DNA of 8,980 nt from Methanoregula sp. (GCA_030653335.1 JAURZP010000202.1:1-8980), one strand, 5' to 3'; positions 1-5,049 are shown, numbered from the stretch's first letter. The notes: generated by a model not told the origin, from the sequence alone. Made by a program: numbers and translations.

Positions 1-176
1 AAACGAGACATCCTTTGAGCGATCAGGAACTCTTCAGAGAAGAAGCCCGGTGGAACGGCGCCTTCACTAAAATTGACAATCGCATCACGGAGCGTGAGGT
101 AATTTTCCTGCGGTTCGCCGATGGTGTATTGCTTGCCGGGATTGCGGACGCGGATGGCGATGTTGATTCTGATGAT
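1..176 (-). pseudogene. Decayed 5' part of a polysaccharide ABC-transporter ATPase (wzt), runs off left edge
   Basis: Read on the minus strand from about 176, the sequence gives INIAIRVRNPGKQYTIGEPQ and then ENYLTLRDAIVN, which is the N-terminal signature of Wzt-type ATPases that energise O-antigen/polysaccharide export. The same signature occurs at 2046-2141 and 3177-3257. No ATG, GTG or TTG precedes it in frame: an in-frame TAA lies at about 228-230 and no start codon follows it. After DAIVN the frame drifts. The expected continuation VKAPFHRASSLKSS appears in the next frame, consistent with one extra T in the run at 69-72, and then meets a TGA at 23-25. Missing start, frameshift and stop together indicate a pseudogene, though the rest lies outside the window. 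It sits about 50 bases downstream of the frameshifted PIN toxin gene. Confidence 0.72.
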
Positions 177-227
177 GGCGGGGGCATATAATGGGGATCC
201 TTCAATACATCTGATAATTGCACTTTT

Positions 228-732
228 TTATCCATTGTTCCAGGCAGGAGCATCACGGGAGAGAAGCTTCTCAATATCTAAAATGGGCGTTTCTCTGATA
301 AGAAGAGATTTTACCCCCTTCTTCACTGCGTGGGTATGCATCCCCTGATCATCTGTAAAGAGTGGAATATTGTGCAGAAAAGCCAGTGATATAAAGTATG
401 CATCGAACCCGGAACACCCTTGGGTTGTTGCAAGAGCCCAGGCAGCAGTAAAAAGTTCTTCTTCACCAGAAAGTGTGCAGGAAGAAAAAAGCCTTGCTGC
501 AATGATCTGTGAGGTTTTCATATCAGTAAGTCGGCGGGTAACTGCTGCCACTTCAACAATACATACTTTTGGAATACAGATCTCAACAGGTAATATTTCG
601 GCTAATTTAAGGATATATTCACATTTCTTATGAGTACCCGAGTTCCCGTTCAAGAACAGGGGAGGGAATCGAGGGGCTTGGCTGTAATAGTCCTTTAATA
701 ATAACGGATGAATCAAGGACGCATTTAGTCAT
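228..732 (-). pseudogene. PIN-domain (VapC-like) toxin gene with a single-base frameshift
   Basis: PIN proteins are Mg-dependent ribonucleases, usually toxins. The start ATG at 732 overlaps the antitoxin stop (TATGACTAA), giving MTKCVLDSSVIIKGLLQPSP with catalytic Asp7. This frame stops at a TAA after ELGYS. The rest of the PIN fold continues one frame over: THKKCEYILKLAE, then IPKVCIVEVAAV (catalytic Glu), SGFDAYFISLA (Asp) and PLFTDD (Asp). Removing one base from the CCC at 637-639 restores one 167-residue protein, a normal length for this family. The shorter reading from a TTG at 716 lacks the first catalytic Asp and begins with nonsense sequence, so I reject it as the real start. The lesion may be true inactivation or a sequencing error in a 3-base run. 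The gene pairs with the DUF104-like antitoxin just upstream. Confidence 0.8.
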
Positions 733-919
733 AGTACTTTTTAGTCCTCATCTCATTGAATACTGCATCAATATCAGATGAGGCCGTAATACTCCCTAAT
801 TCCTGCATTAAACTGTAGAGTCCTTTTTCGAACCTGATGGTAACAATATCGCCATCTTTGAAGGGAATGGGATCAAGAGGATGTAAAGTATTCCCTTCAA
901 TTCTTGCCCTGATCATCAT
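725..919 (-). CDS. DUF104 (AF2212)-like antitoxin
   Basis: This 63-64 residue protein begins (M)MIRARIEGNTLHPLDPIPFKDGD followed by IVTIRF. This is the small beta-rich N-terminal pattern of the AF2212-like/DUF104 antitoxins, whose consensus resembles 'V.G.Y..GVI.PLEPLDL.EG..V.I'. The C-terminal half, ending NEMRTKKYYD, is charged and probably contacts the toxin. The stop overlaps the ATG of the downstream PIN gene, a usual arrangement for translationally coupled toxin-antitoxin pairs. Two ATGs lie in tandem (919 and 916). The Shine-Dalgarno sequence AAGGTGAT at 923-930 is 3 bases from the first and 6 from the second, so initiation at 916 (63 residues) is more likely. The reading frame appears intact although its partner toxin is frameshifted. 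Confidence 0.75.
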   Translation of the reverse strand: MMIRARIEGNTLHPLDPIPFKDGDIVTIRFEKGLYSLMQELGSITASSDIDAVFNEMRTKKYYD

Positions 920-922
920 TTC

Positions 923-930
923 ATCACCTT
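923..930 (-). promoter_or_regulatory. Shine-Dalgarno site of the DUF104-like antitoxin
   Basis: AAGGTGAT on the minus strand is complementary to the usual archaeal 16S 3' end (ATCACCT). Its spacing favours the second of two tandem ATGs (916). Confidence 0.6.
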
Positions 931-946
931 TAATGTAATATTTGTA

Positions 947-960
947 TGTTCACGTATGAA
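947..960 (-). promoter_or_regulatory. Possible operator/promoter of the DUF104/PIN module
   Basis: A partial dyad, TTCA-N4-TGAA, lies about 30 bases upstream of the antitoxin start. Next to it is an AT-rich stretch (CAAATATTACATTAAA on the minus strand) that could hold a TATA box. Autoregulation through such dyads is usual for toxin-antitoxin operons. The match is short, so this is a suggestion only. Confidence 0.2.
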
Positions 961-1010
961 TAAGTTCTCTCGATACGCAATAGAACTCTGTTGTTGAGGG
1001 CATCTGGCGA

Positions 1011-1315
1011 GAACTGGGATAGACAATCGGTGATGCATAGAGCCCGAGCTGGATAATAAACGGAAGAGTATACTGGAAATCCCGGTACTTGATGTTGAGC
1101 GCTGACAGCCAGAGCCCGATCGCTAACGAGGTCGCGAGGGCGAGCAGGATGAAGAGCGGGAGGAGAACAATCGCGATGGTTGGTACAAACCCATAGTATG
1201 CCATCATGAGGATGAGGATGATGAACGCGATGAAAAAATCCACCAGCGGTGAGAGGATCCCGGAAATCGGCATAACGAGCCGCGGGAAATAAACTTTCGT
1301 CATGATCCCGGCATT
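1011..1315 (-). pseudogene. Central fragment of a polysaccharide-export permease (wzm-like, ABC-2 type)
   Basis: This 305-base segment encodes about 101 residues running from NAGIMTKVYFPRLVMPISG to LGLYASPIVYPSS. It covers the central membrane segments of a Wzm-type polysaccharide export permease. At protein level it is identical to the matching part of the near-complete permease gene at 3263-4130, while the DNA differs at about 22 positions with no indels. Both flanks are foreign. The N-terminal side is replaced by a few unrelated codons that abut the PIN toxin stop at 1351. The C-terminal side runs into an unrelated tail with a stop at 950. A reading frame of 134 residues exists (950-1354), but a permease lacking both ends should not work. 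The segment lies between two toxin-antitoxin modules. Confidence 0.85.
1011..1315 (+). repeat. Direct repeat, copy 1 (pairs with 3462-3766)
   Basis: This 305-base segment matches 3462-3766 in the same orientation without gaps, with about 22 mismatches by my count (about 93% identity). It is part of two wzm-like genes. The pair is long enough to recombine, which would delete about 2.45 kb including the transaldolase. Confidence 0.9.
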
Positions 1316-1350
1316 ATACAACACACTCATTACCCCCTTACGAAAACAAA

Positions 1351-1827
1351 TCACGATGTTTTACCGAGCACCGTATCCCGAAAGGTTTCCAGTGGCATCG
1401 TTACCGGTTTGAAAAAGCCAACTTCTCCAAAACTCCGGGGAATCCGGTACTTGATCAGGTTCTTATCAGAGGTCAGAAAATAATCCGAATGATACGCCAT
1501 CGCGTAAGCAAGATGCGTACGATCCGTAGGTTCCCGGATCATCCGGGTATCAATCTCAACTTCCCCCATCTGGTAGCACAGGACCCGTACATGCTCATTA
1601 GGAAAAAGAACCGTAATATTCCAGTCATCAAGCAGCTGATTTAAGGCAGTGATATACCTGATAGCATCAAGCCCCTCATGCATCTGTGTAAAAGCTTCAC
1701 CAAGAACCGATATCGAAGTCTGGATCTTATACCCAGCATTGTTCGCATGCTCAAGAATTGTTCCAAGCCGGTCATGTTCAATGCAGTGAAAGAATACAGG
1801 GGTATCAAGAAAAATAGAGGGATTCAT
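1351..1827 (-). CDS. PIN-domain toxin (VapC-like ribonuclease)
   Basis: This is an intact 158-residue PIN protein. The acidic residues expected of the metal site are visible: Asp8 in SIFLDTPVF, Glu44 in VLGEAF, Asp102 in EPTDRTHLAYAMAYHSDYF, and Asp121 in LTSDKNL. PIN toxins of this kind cleave RNA and are held inactive by a co-expressed antitoxin. The ATG at 1827 overlaps the stop of the upstream 53-residue gene (ATGA), implying translational coupling. The first 20 codons recur as a truncated copy at 7068-7126 (6 differences in 61 bases). Downstream the gene abuts the truncated permease fragment. The family assignment is firm; the cleavage target cannot be read from sequence. Confidence 0.85.
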   Translation of the reverse strand: MNPSIFLDTPVFFHCIEHDRLGTILEHANNAGYKIQTSISVLGEAFTQMHEGLDAIRYITALNQLLDDWNITVLFPNEHVRVLCYQMGEVEIDTRMIREPTDRTHLAYAMAYHSDYFLTSDKNLIKYRIPRSFGEVGFFKPVTMPLETFRDTVLGKTS

Positions 1828-1985
1828 GGCATGATCGATTTAAGGCGCTTCAATCCATCCAGATGTTCTTCCTCACTGACAGCAAATGAGATCTTGCCTC
1901 TGGTAACTCCACCGCCATAAGGAAGCAACCCCCTTGCATAGGGTTTCCCGATTACATCTTCAGGATTGAATTTCTTTTTAGCCAT
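1824..1985 (-). CDS. Small antitoxin-like protein upstream of PIN toxin
   Basis: This short 53-residue gene reads MAKKKFNPEDVIGKPYARGL, then LPYGGGVTRGKISFAVSEEE and HLDGLKRLKSIMP. I recognise no named antitoxin domain. Its size, its position directly before a PIN gene with a 4-base ATGA overlap, and its charged C-terminal helix fit an antitoxin. A good Shine-Dalgarno (GGGAG, 1990-1994) sits 4 bases before the ATG. The last 23 residues have a diverged counterpart at 7123-7194, again directly ahead of the start of a PIN gene, which shows that the two genes travel as a unit. Upstream, the gene begins about 60 bases after the truncated wzt fragment at 2046. Confidence 0.7.
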   Translation of the reverse strand: MAKKKFNPEDVIGKPYARGLLPYGGGVTRGKISFAVSEEEHLDGLKRLKSIMP

Positions 1986-2026
1986 TTTTCTCCCGCTCCA
2001 TTGATATTAGAACATAGACGAATAAC

Positions 2027-2037
2027 AAGATAATCTT
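2027..2037. promoter_or_regulatory. Palindrome upstream of the antitoxin/PIN module, possible operator
   Basis: AAGAT-A-ATCTT is a perfect 5+5 palindrome about 45 bases upstream of the antitoxin ATG at 1985, inside an AT-rich stretch that could carry the TATA box. An autoregulatory operator would be expected about here. The site is short, so confidence is low. Confidence 0.25.
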
Positions 2038-2045
2038 TTTTATCG

Positions 2046-2141
2046 TTACCCCTCACGTAGGGTGTGATATTTTTCCTGCGGTCCGCCAATAGTGTATTTC
2101 TTCCCCAACCCACGGACGCGGATAGCAATATCATCGGACAT
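2046..2141 (-). pseudogene. Truncated wzt: first 29-30 codons of a polysaccharide-export ATPase
   Basis: ATG at 2141 opens MSDDIAIRVRGLGKKYTIGG followed by PQEKYHTLREG and a TAA at 2046-2048. Up to LRE this is a textbook Wzt N-terminus, matching the versions at 1-176 and 3177-3257. It stops well before the Walker A motif and so cannot bind ATP. The sequence after the break leads into the promoter region of the antitoxin gene at 1985. Upstream (2177-2246) is a permease tail, so the original order was wzm then wzt. The break falls within three codons of the break in the other truncated wzt at 3177. Confidence 0.85.
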
Positions 2142-2176
2142 GCATATCACCAAACAATAGTCGTATCATCCCAAAT

Positions 2177-2246
2177 CACATCCGCAAAATACTGCTACAT
2201 CCTCTTGAAGTAGAACATACCTCCGACAAGATGAACGACAACAACT
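2177..2246 (-). pseudogene. C-terminal remnant of a wzm-like permease with a nonsense codon
   Basis: One minus-strand frame reads VVVVHLVGGMFYFKRM, a TAG, then QYFADVI. The near-complete permease ends VVVVLLVGGLFYFKRM-E-QYFADVV, so this is the same tail with Glu changed to stop and the natural stop codon lost. It directly precedes the truncated wzt at 2141, preserving the wzm-wzt order of the operon at 3177-4130. Its upstream end is joined to the GDP-fucose synthase fragment at 2245-2379. Confidence 0.85.
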
Positions 2247-2379
2247 GATTCGTCAAATCAAGTTCTTTATGGGTTCTGGTGATAATATCCCGGTATCCAT
2301 CGGTTTTTAATTTTCTCACAAGTGCTGAGCCTAAAAGTCCTGTATGCCCTGCAATAAAAATTCTGGCGTCTTTATGCAT
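2245..2379 (-). pseudogene. N-terminal remnant (45 codons) of GDP-L-fucose synthase
   Basis: The frame from ATG 2379 starts MHKDARIFIAGHTGLLGSAL and continues VRKLKTDGYRDIITRTHKEL-DLTNQ. This is the Rossmann-fold start (GHTGLLGS, NADP-binding glycine motif) of GDP-4-keto-6-deoxymannose epimerase/reductase (fcl/wcaG family), which makes GDP-L-fucose. The normal protein has about 310 residues; here homology ends at DLTNQ. The following codons are the permease tail read in another frame, ending at 2176. The catalytic SxxxYxxxK region is absent, so the product cannot be an active enzyme. It lies 54 bases downstream of the transaldolase, so it probably belonged to the same sugar-nucleotide operon. 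Confidence 0.85.
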
Positions 2380-2433
2380 TTCAATACACTTCCAGATAAA
2401 TAGTGCAGGATGATCTGAATATTTCTATTTTTT

Positions 2434-3078
2434 TCATTTCGGAACCTTTTTCCAGTCACTCATGAATTTCTCCAACCCGGCATCCGTCAAAGGATGGGAA
2501 AACATCTTCTCGATCACATTGTAAGGGATAGTAGCGACATGTGCACCGACTTTTGCCGCTTCAATCACATGCAGTGGATGCCTCACACTCGCAACAATTA
2601 TCTCTGTCTTAAAATGGTAGATAGTAAAAATTGAAACCATATCCCGGACAATCTGCATCCCCTCCTGACCGATATCATCCAGCCGCCCGATAAACGGGCT
2701 CACATAGGTTGCCCCTGCTTTTGCCGCCAGGATTGCCTGGTTAACAGAGAACACAAGAGTCACATTCGTCTTGATATTTTTGGCATTGAGAATTTTGACC
2801 GCTTTTAATCCTTCGGGGGTCATCGGAATCTTAATGACAACGTTGGGTGACCATGCTGACATTTTGATGGCTTCTTGTATCATCTCATCGGATTGAAGAC
2901 TGATCACTTCCAGGCTTATCGGACCGTCGATGATACTGATGATCTCCCGGACCACCTCATCAAAACCCCTCTTTTCTTTTGCAACCAGCGAGGGATTTGT
3001 CGTAACCCCGTCAATCACACCCCAGTCATTTGCCTTTCTGATTTCATCGATATTAGCGGTATCAATAAAGATCTTCAT
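2434..3078 (-). CDS. Transaldolase, small (TalC/MipB-type) class
   Basis: This intact 214-residue protein belongs to the small transaldolase/fructose-6-phosphate aldolase family. Visible motifs are FIDTANIDEIR (Asp6), DGVTTNPSLV, the Schiff-base lysine Lys83 in VIKIPMT, NVTLVFS, SPFIGRLDD and VRHP. Two positions separate the activities: Glu57 (ISLEV) stands where E. coli FsaA has Gln59, and Phe129 (SPFIGR) where FsaA has Tyr131. Both are the transaldolase state, so transfer of dihydroxyacetone groups between sugar phosphates is favoured over free aldol cleavage. In methanogens this activity helps supply pentose and related phosphates. A strong GAGGAGG Shine-Dalgarno lies 5 bases before the ATG at 3078. 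The start overlaps the upstream stop (ATGA), and that upstream frame ends with a transketolase-like tail, the expected operon partner. Confidence 0.9.
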   Translation of the reverse strand: MKIFIDTANIDEIRKANDWGVIDGVTTNPSLVAKEKRGFDEVVREIISIIDGPISLEVISLQSDEMIQEAIKMSAWSPNVVIKIPMTPEGLKAVKILNAKNIKTNVTLVFSVNQAILAAKAGATYVSPFIGRLDDIGQEGMQIVRDMVSIFTIYHFKTEIIVASVRHPLHVIEAAKVGAHVATIPYNVIEKMFSHPLTDAGLEKFMSDWKKVPK

Positions 3079-3257
3079 TTCTTCCTCCTCACAATCTCTC
3101 TGTCAGATGTAACAATATTTTTGGTAGTCAATCCAAATTTTTCCAGTAATTCATCATATTCGCCCGACTCCCCGAACGTGTGATATTGTTCCTGAGCTCC
3201 CCCAATCACATACTTTTTCCCCAACCCCAGAACCCGGATAGCAATATCCTCACCCAT
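3075..3257 (-). pseudogene. In-frame chimera: wzt N-terminus fused to transketolase C-terminus
   Basis: The 60-codon frame from ATG 3257 has two parts. Codons 1-27 (MGEDIAIRVLGLGKKYVIGG, AQEQYHT) are a Wzt ATPase N-terminus. Codons 28-60 (FGESGEYDELLEKFGLTTKN, IVTSDREIVRRKK) match what is expected for the C-terminal end of transketolase, where DTFGESG.Y.ELL..YGLT is characteristic. The stop overlaps the transaldolase ATG, the place a transketolase gene normally ends in a transketolase-transaldolase operon. The upstream side follows the permease stop, the place a wzt gene normally starts. A deletion therefore joined two operons in frame. The product lacks Walker motifs and all thiamine-diphosphate residues, so enzymatic function is unlikely. 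The frame may still help couple translation into the transaldolase. Confidence 0.85.
3084..3088 (-). promoter_or_regulatory. Shine-Dalgarno of the transaldolase
   Basis: GGAGG, 5 bases upstream of ATG 3078. It lies inside the last codons of the transketolase-derived frame (RRKK), which fits translational coupling. Confidence 0.7.
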
Positions 3258-3262
3258 AAAAA

Positions 3263-4130
3263 TCACACCACATCCGCAAAGTACTGCTCCATTCTCTTGA
3301 AGTAGAACAATCCCCCGACAAGCAGCACAACAACTACCCCGACAGAAACCAGCATCATCGCCTCAGGGGGTTTAGCACCAAGAAGCGCCCAGCGGAAACC
3401 TTCGATCACACCCGCCATCGGGTTGAGCCCGTAGAATATACGGTATTGTTCGGGGATCATCGAACTGGGATAGACAATCGGCGATGCATAAAGCCCGAGC
3501 TGGATGATGAACGGGAGAGTGTATTGGAAATCCCGGTACTTGATGTTGAGCGCTGACAGCCAGAGCCCGATCGCAAGCGAGGTGGCGAGTGCGAGCAGGA
3601 TGAAGAGCGGGAGGAGAACGATCGCGATGGTGGGTACAAACCCATAGTATGCCATCATGAGGATGAGGATGATAAACGCGATGAAAAAATCCACCAGCGG
3701 CGAGAGAATCCCGGAGATCGGCATCACAAGCCGAGGGAAATAAACTTTCGTCATGATACCCGCATTGCTCACCATGCTTGTTGTCGAACGGGTGAGCCCT
3801 TCGGAAAAGAGCGTCCAGGGTAGGAGTGCGGCAAAGCTGAACAGGGGGTAGGGGACGCCATCTGACGGAATCTTTGCAAACCCGCCGAAGAAGAGAGTGA
3901 AGATCACCATCATGAAGAGAGGCTGGATGATCGCCCAAAGAAATCCGAGGGCGGTCTGTTTGTACCGGATCTTCACGTCGCGGGAGACAAAACTGTAGAG
4001 CAGTTCGCGGTACTCCCAGAGTTCGCGGAAGTCTACGGGAACCCATTTCTTCGGAGGGCGGATGATGAGGGTGGGGATGGGTGTATTGCCTTGTGGGGGT
4101 TCATGTGAAGACGGAGTAAAAAAACGTCAT
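3263..4130 (-). pseudogene. Polysaccharide-export permease (wzm-like, ABC-2 type), nearly complete with a 5' frameshift
   Basis: This is the membrane subunit of an ABC exporter for lipid-linked polysaccharide. From codon GTG 3976 the frame is open for 237 residues (VKIRYKQTALGFLWAIIQPL onward, six hydrophobic segments, ending FYFKRMEQYFADVV). Family members normally start about 50 residues earlier. The missing part is present upstream: TLIIRPPKKWVPVDFRELWE, YRELLYSFVSRD, then VKIRYK, all in one frame but without any start codon. An ATG at 4130 lies exactly 51 codons upstream if one T is removed from the 7-T run at 4118-4124, giving a 288-residue protein of normal length. The ATPase gene follows at 3257 but is truncated. 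The run may be a sequencing error, a contingency slip site or a true inactivating mutation. Confidence 0.8.
3462..3766 (+). repeat. Direct repeat, copy 2 (pairs with 1011-1315)
   Basis: Counterpart of the 305-base segment at 1011-1315, lying inside the near-complete permease gene. Confidence 0.9.
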
Positions 4131-4137
4131 GCTCTGT

Positions 4138-4251
4138 TCATCGTATTGATTTAATATTGGATATACTTTCTATTTCTTCTTCGCTGATTAATGTGCGAAA
4201 GCGTTTATGGGGGTTGTTATTAGGGGGGTTTGCGGTGTCTGAAAAAGACAT
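4138..4251 (-). CDS. Possible 37-residue protein or C-terminal remnant ahead of the permease
   Basis: A short frame opens at ATG 4251 with MSFSDTANPPNNNPHKRFRT and continues LISEEEIESISNIKSIR. It ends 7 bases before the permease ATG at 4130. No Shine-Dalgarno is seen. The acidic, helix-prone tail looks protein-like, whereas the competing frame over this stretch (end of the gene at 4188-4460) becomes proline- and threonine-rich. It may be the true 3' end of that gene after a frameshift near 4240. I do not recognise the sequence. Confidence 0.3.
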   Translation of the reverse strand: MSFSDTANPPNNNPHKRFRTLISEEEIESISNIKSIR

Positions 4252-4460
4252 GCGCCGGTGATACATATGGCATTTTCGTACCCTGCATGTACTGCGGCAT
4301 CTGTTACGTGATCAATTTCCTTACGGGTGATTGAAGTACTGTGGACGGGAATCATGTTTTGCATCGATCCTCCATATGCATAATGTATCAGGACAAAACT
4401 GTTCAAGCCATGACGGGAGATTTCTGCTAGGTTAACATCCACGGTAAATAACACACCCAC
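4188..4460 (-). CDS. Unrecognised protein or gene fragment
   Basis: The frame starts at a GTG (4460) and gives 90 residues, including VLIHYAYGGSMQNMIPVHST, SITRKEIDHVTDAAVHAGYE and NAICITGACLF. The middle part looks like a globular protein with a mixed alpha/beta pattern, but I recognise no family. The last 17 or so residues (QTPQTPLITTPINAFAH) are low in complexity and may be out of frame. An in-frame TGA lies three codons before the GTG, and there is no convincing ribosome site, so the 5' end may be missing. It lies between the DUF2281/PIN module and the permease. A remnant of a longer gene is as likely as a small complete gene. Confidence 0.35.
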   Translation of the reverse strand: MGVLFTVDVNLAEISRHGLNSFVLIHYAYGGSMQNMIPVHSTSITRKEIDHVTDAAVHAGYENAICITGACLFQTPQTPLITTPINAFAH

Positions 4461-4510
4461 GAGTTTTCATGCCTTTTGTATTGTCCTGAATAAATCGTTA
4501 TTTCGCTGGG

Positions 4511-4531
4511 TTTTCAGATAGAGTCTGAAAA
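4511..4531. terminator. Perfect 8-bp hairpin in the intergenic spacer
   Basis: TTTTCAGA, a 5-base loop (TAGAG) and TCTGAAAA form a perfect inverted repeat. It lies in the 190-base spacer (4461-4650) downstream of the PIN gene. The low GC content makes it a weak intrinsic terminator. It could instead be a protein-binding dyad or an RNA processing site. Confidence 0.35.
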
Positions 4532-4554
4532 TCATTCATTTTGCTGTAAAAATC

Positions 4555-4573
4555 TCAAATATCCGATATTTGA
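4555..4573. promoter_or_regulatory. Perfect 8-bp inverted repeat with 3-base loop
   Basis: TCAAATAT-CCG-ATATTTGA is a perfect palindrome in the same spacer as the hairpin at 4511-4531. Its AT-rich arms suit a regulator-binding dyad or a short RNA stem better than a strong terminator. The rest of 4461-4650 holds only AT-rich sequence, including a T8 run at 4630-4637; I see no gene there. Confidence 0.35.
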
Positions 4574-4650
4574 AAAATTCTGCAGGAAAATTTGCATGTT
4601 TTGGCACTAAATTCATAGATCAAACGCGATTTTTTTTGCAAATCGAACCC

Positions 4651-5046
4651 TTACCATGCTTGCTTCGGGGTCATTCTTTTTAAAGGTGTCCTGTCAAAAT
4701 CTGTATCAAAACTCACCAGAACAAATCCATGCTCATCTGCCGCTGTGTACTGGTATGCATCATCAAAGTCAAGTTGATACAATGCCATAGAATGAACAAG
4801 TTTTTGCAGATGTTTGGGAACAAGGGAGATTATATTGACAGATCCTTCTATACAGATATCGTTGAGGAAAACGGTAAAAATATCCGGGCGTTTCAAACGG
4901 GTGGTTATCACGCCAATCGAGTGCAGTGAAAAATCAGTAATTGCCATCTGATCTGAATGGACTGCAGATAGGAATTCTCCTACCTCATCAGATTTTTCCT
5001 GATCGAGGAGCCGTTCCAGCCAGATATTTGTATCGACAAGATACAT
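4651..5046 (-). CDS. PIN-domain toxin (VapC-like), DUF2281-linked type
   Basis: This intact 131-residue protein opens MYLVDTNIWLERLLDQEKSD. Candidate metal-binding acids are Asp5, Asp38 in ITDFSLHSIGV (the position often held by Glu in other PIN groups), Asp93/95/96 in LDFDDAYQY, and Asp114/116 in VSFDTDFDRTP. The DFSLHSIGV and DFDDAYQY motifs are those I associate with the PIN group that is paired with DUF2281 antitoxins, which agrees with its upstream neighbour. It probably acts as a ribonuclease toxin in the cytoplasm. The start ATG follows the antitoxin stop by 3 bases. No frameshift or truncation is visible, so this module should be functional. Confidence 0.85.
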   Translation of the reverse strand: MYLVDTNIWLERLLDQEKSDEVGEFLSAVHSDQMAITDFSLHSIGVITTRLKRPDIFTVFLNDICIEGSVNIISLVPKHLQKLVHSMALYQLDFDDAYQYTAADEHGFVLVSFDTDFDRTPLKRMTPKQAW

Positions 5047-5049
5047 GAG

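Noticed and set aside
23..274. Minus-strand frame of 83 codons starting at or near the end of the PIN gene
   Set aside because: Its first part is Ser/Pro-rich sequence out of frame with the Wzt signature; only its last residues (VKAPFHRASSLKSS) look native, as part of the frameshifted wzt.
950..1354. A 134-codon frame as an intact small membrane protein
   Set aside because: Only its middle (1011-1315) has homology; both ends are unrelated fill-in sequence and its start is a GTG overlapping the PIN stop. It is better described as a permease fragment.
3372..4046. Long 224-codon minus-strand frame overlapping the permease
   Set aside because: It is rich in Arg, Pro and His and has no motif; it is the shadow of the hydrophobic permease gene in another frame.
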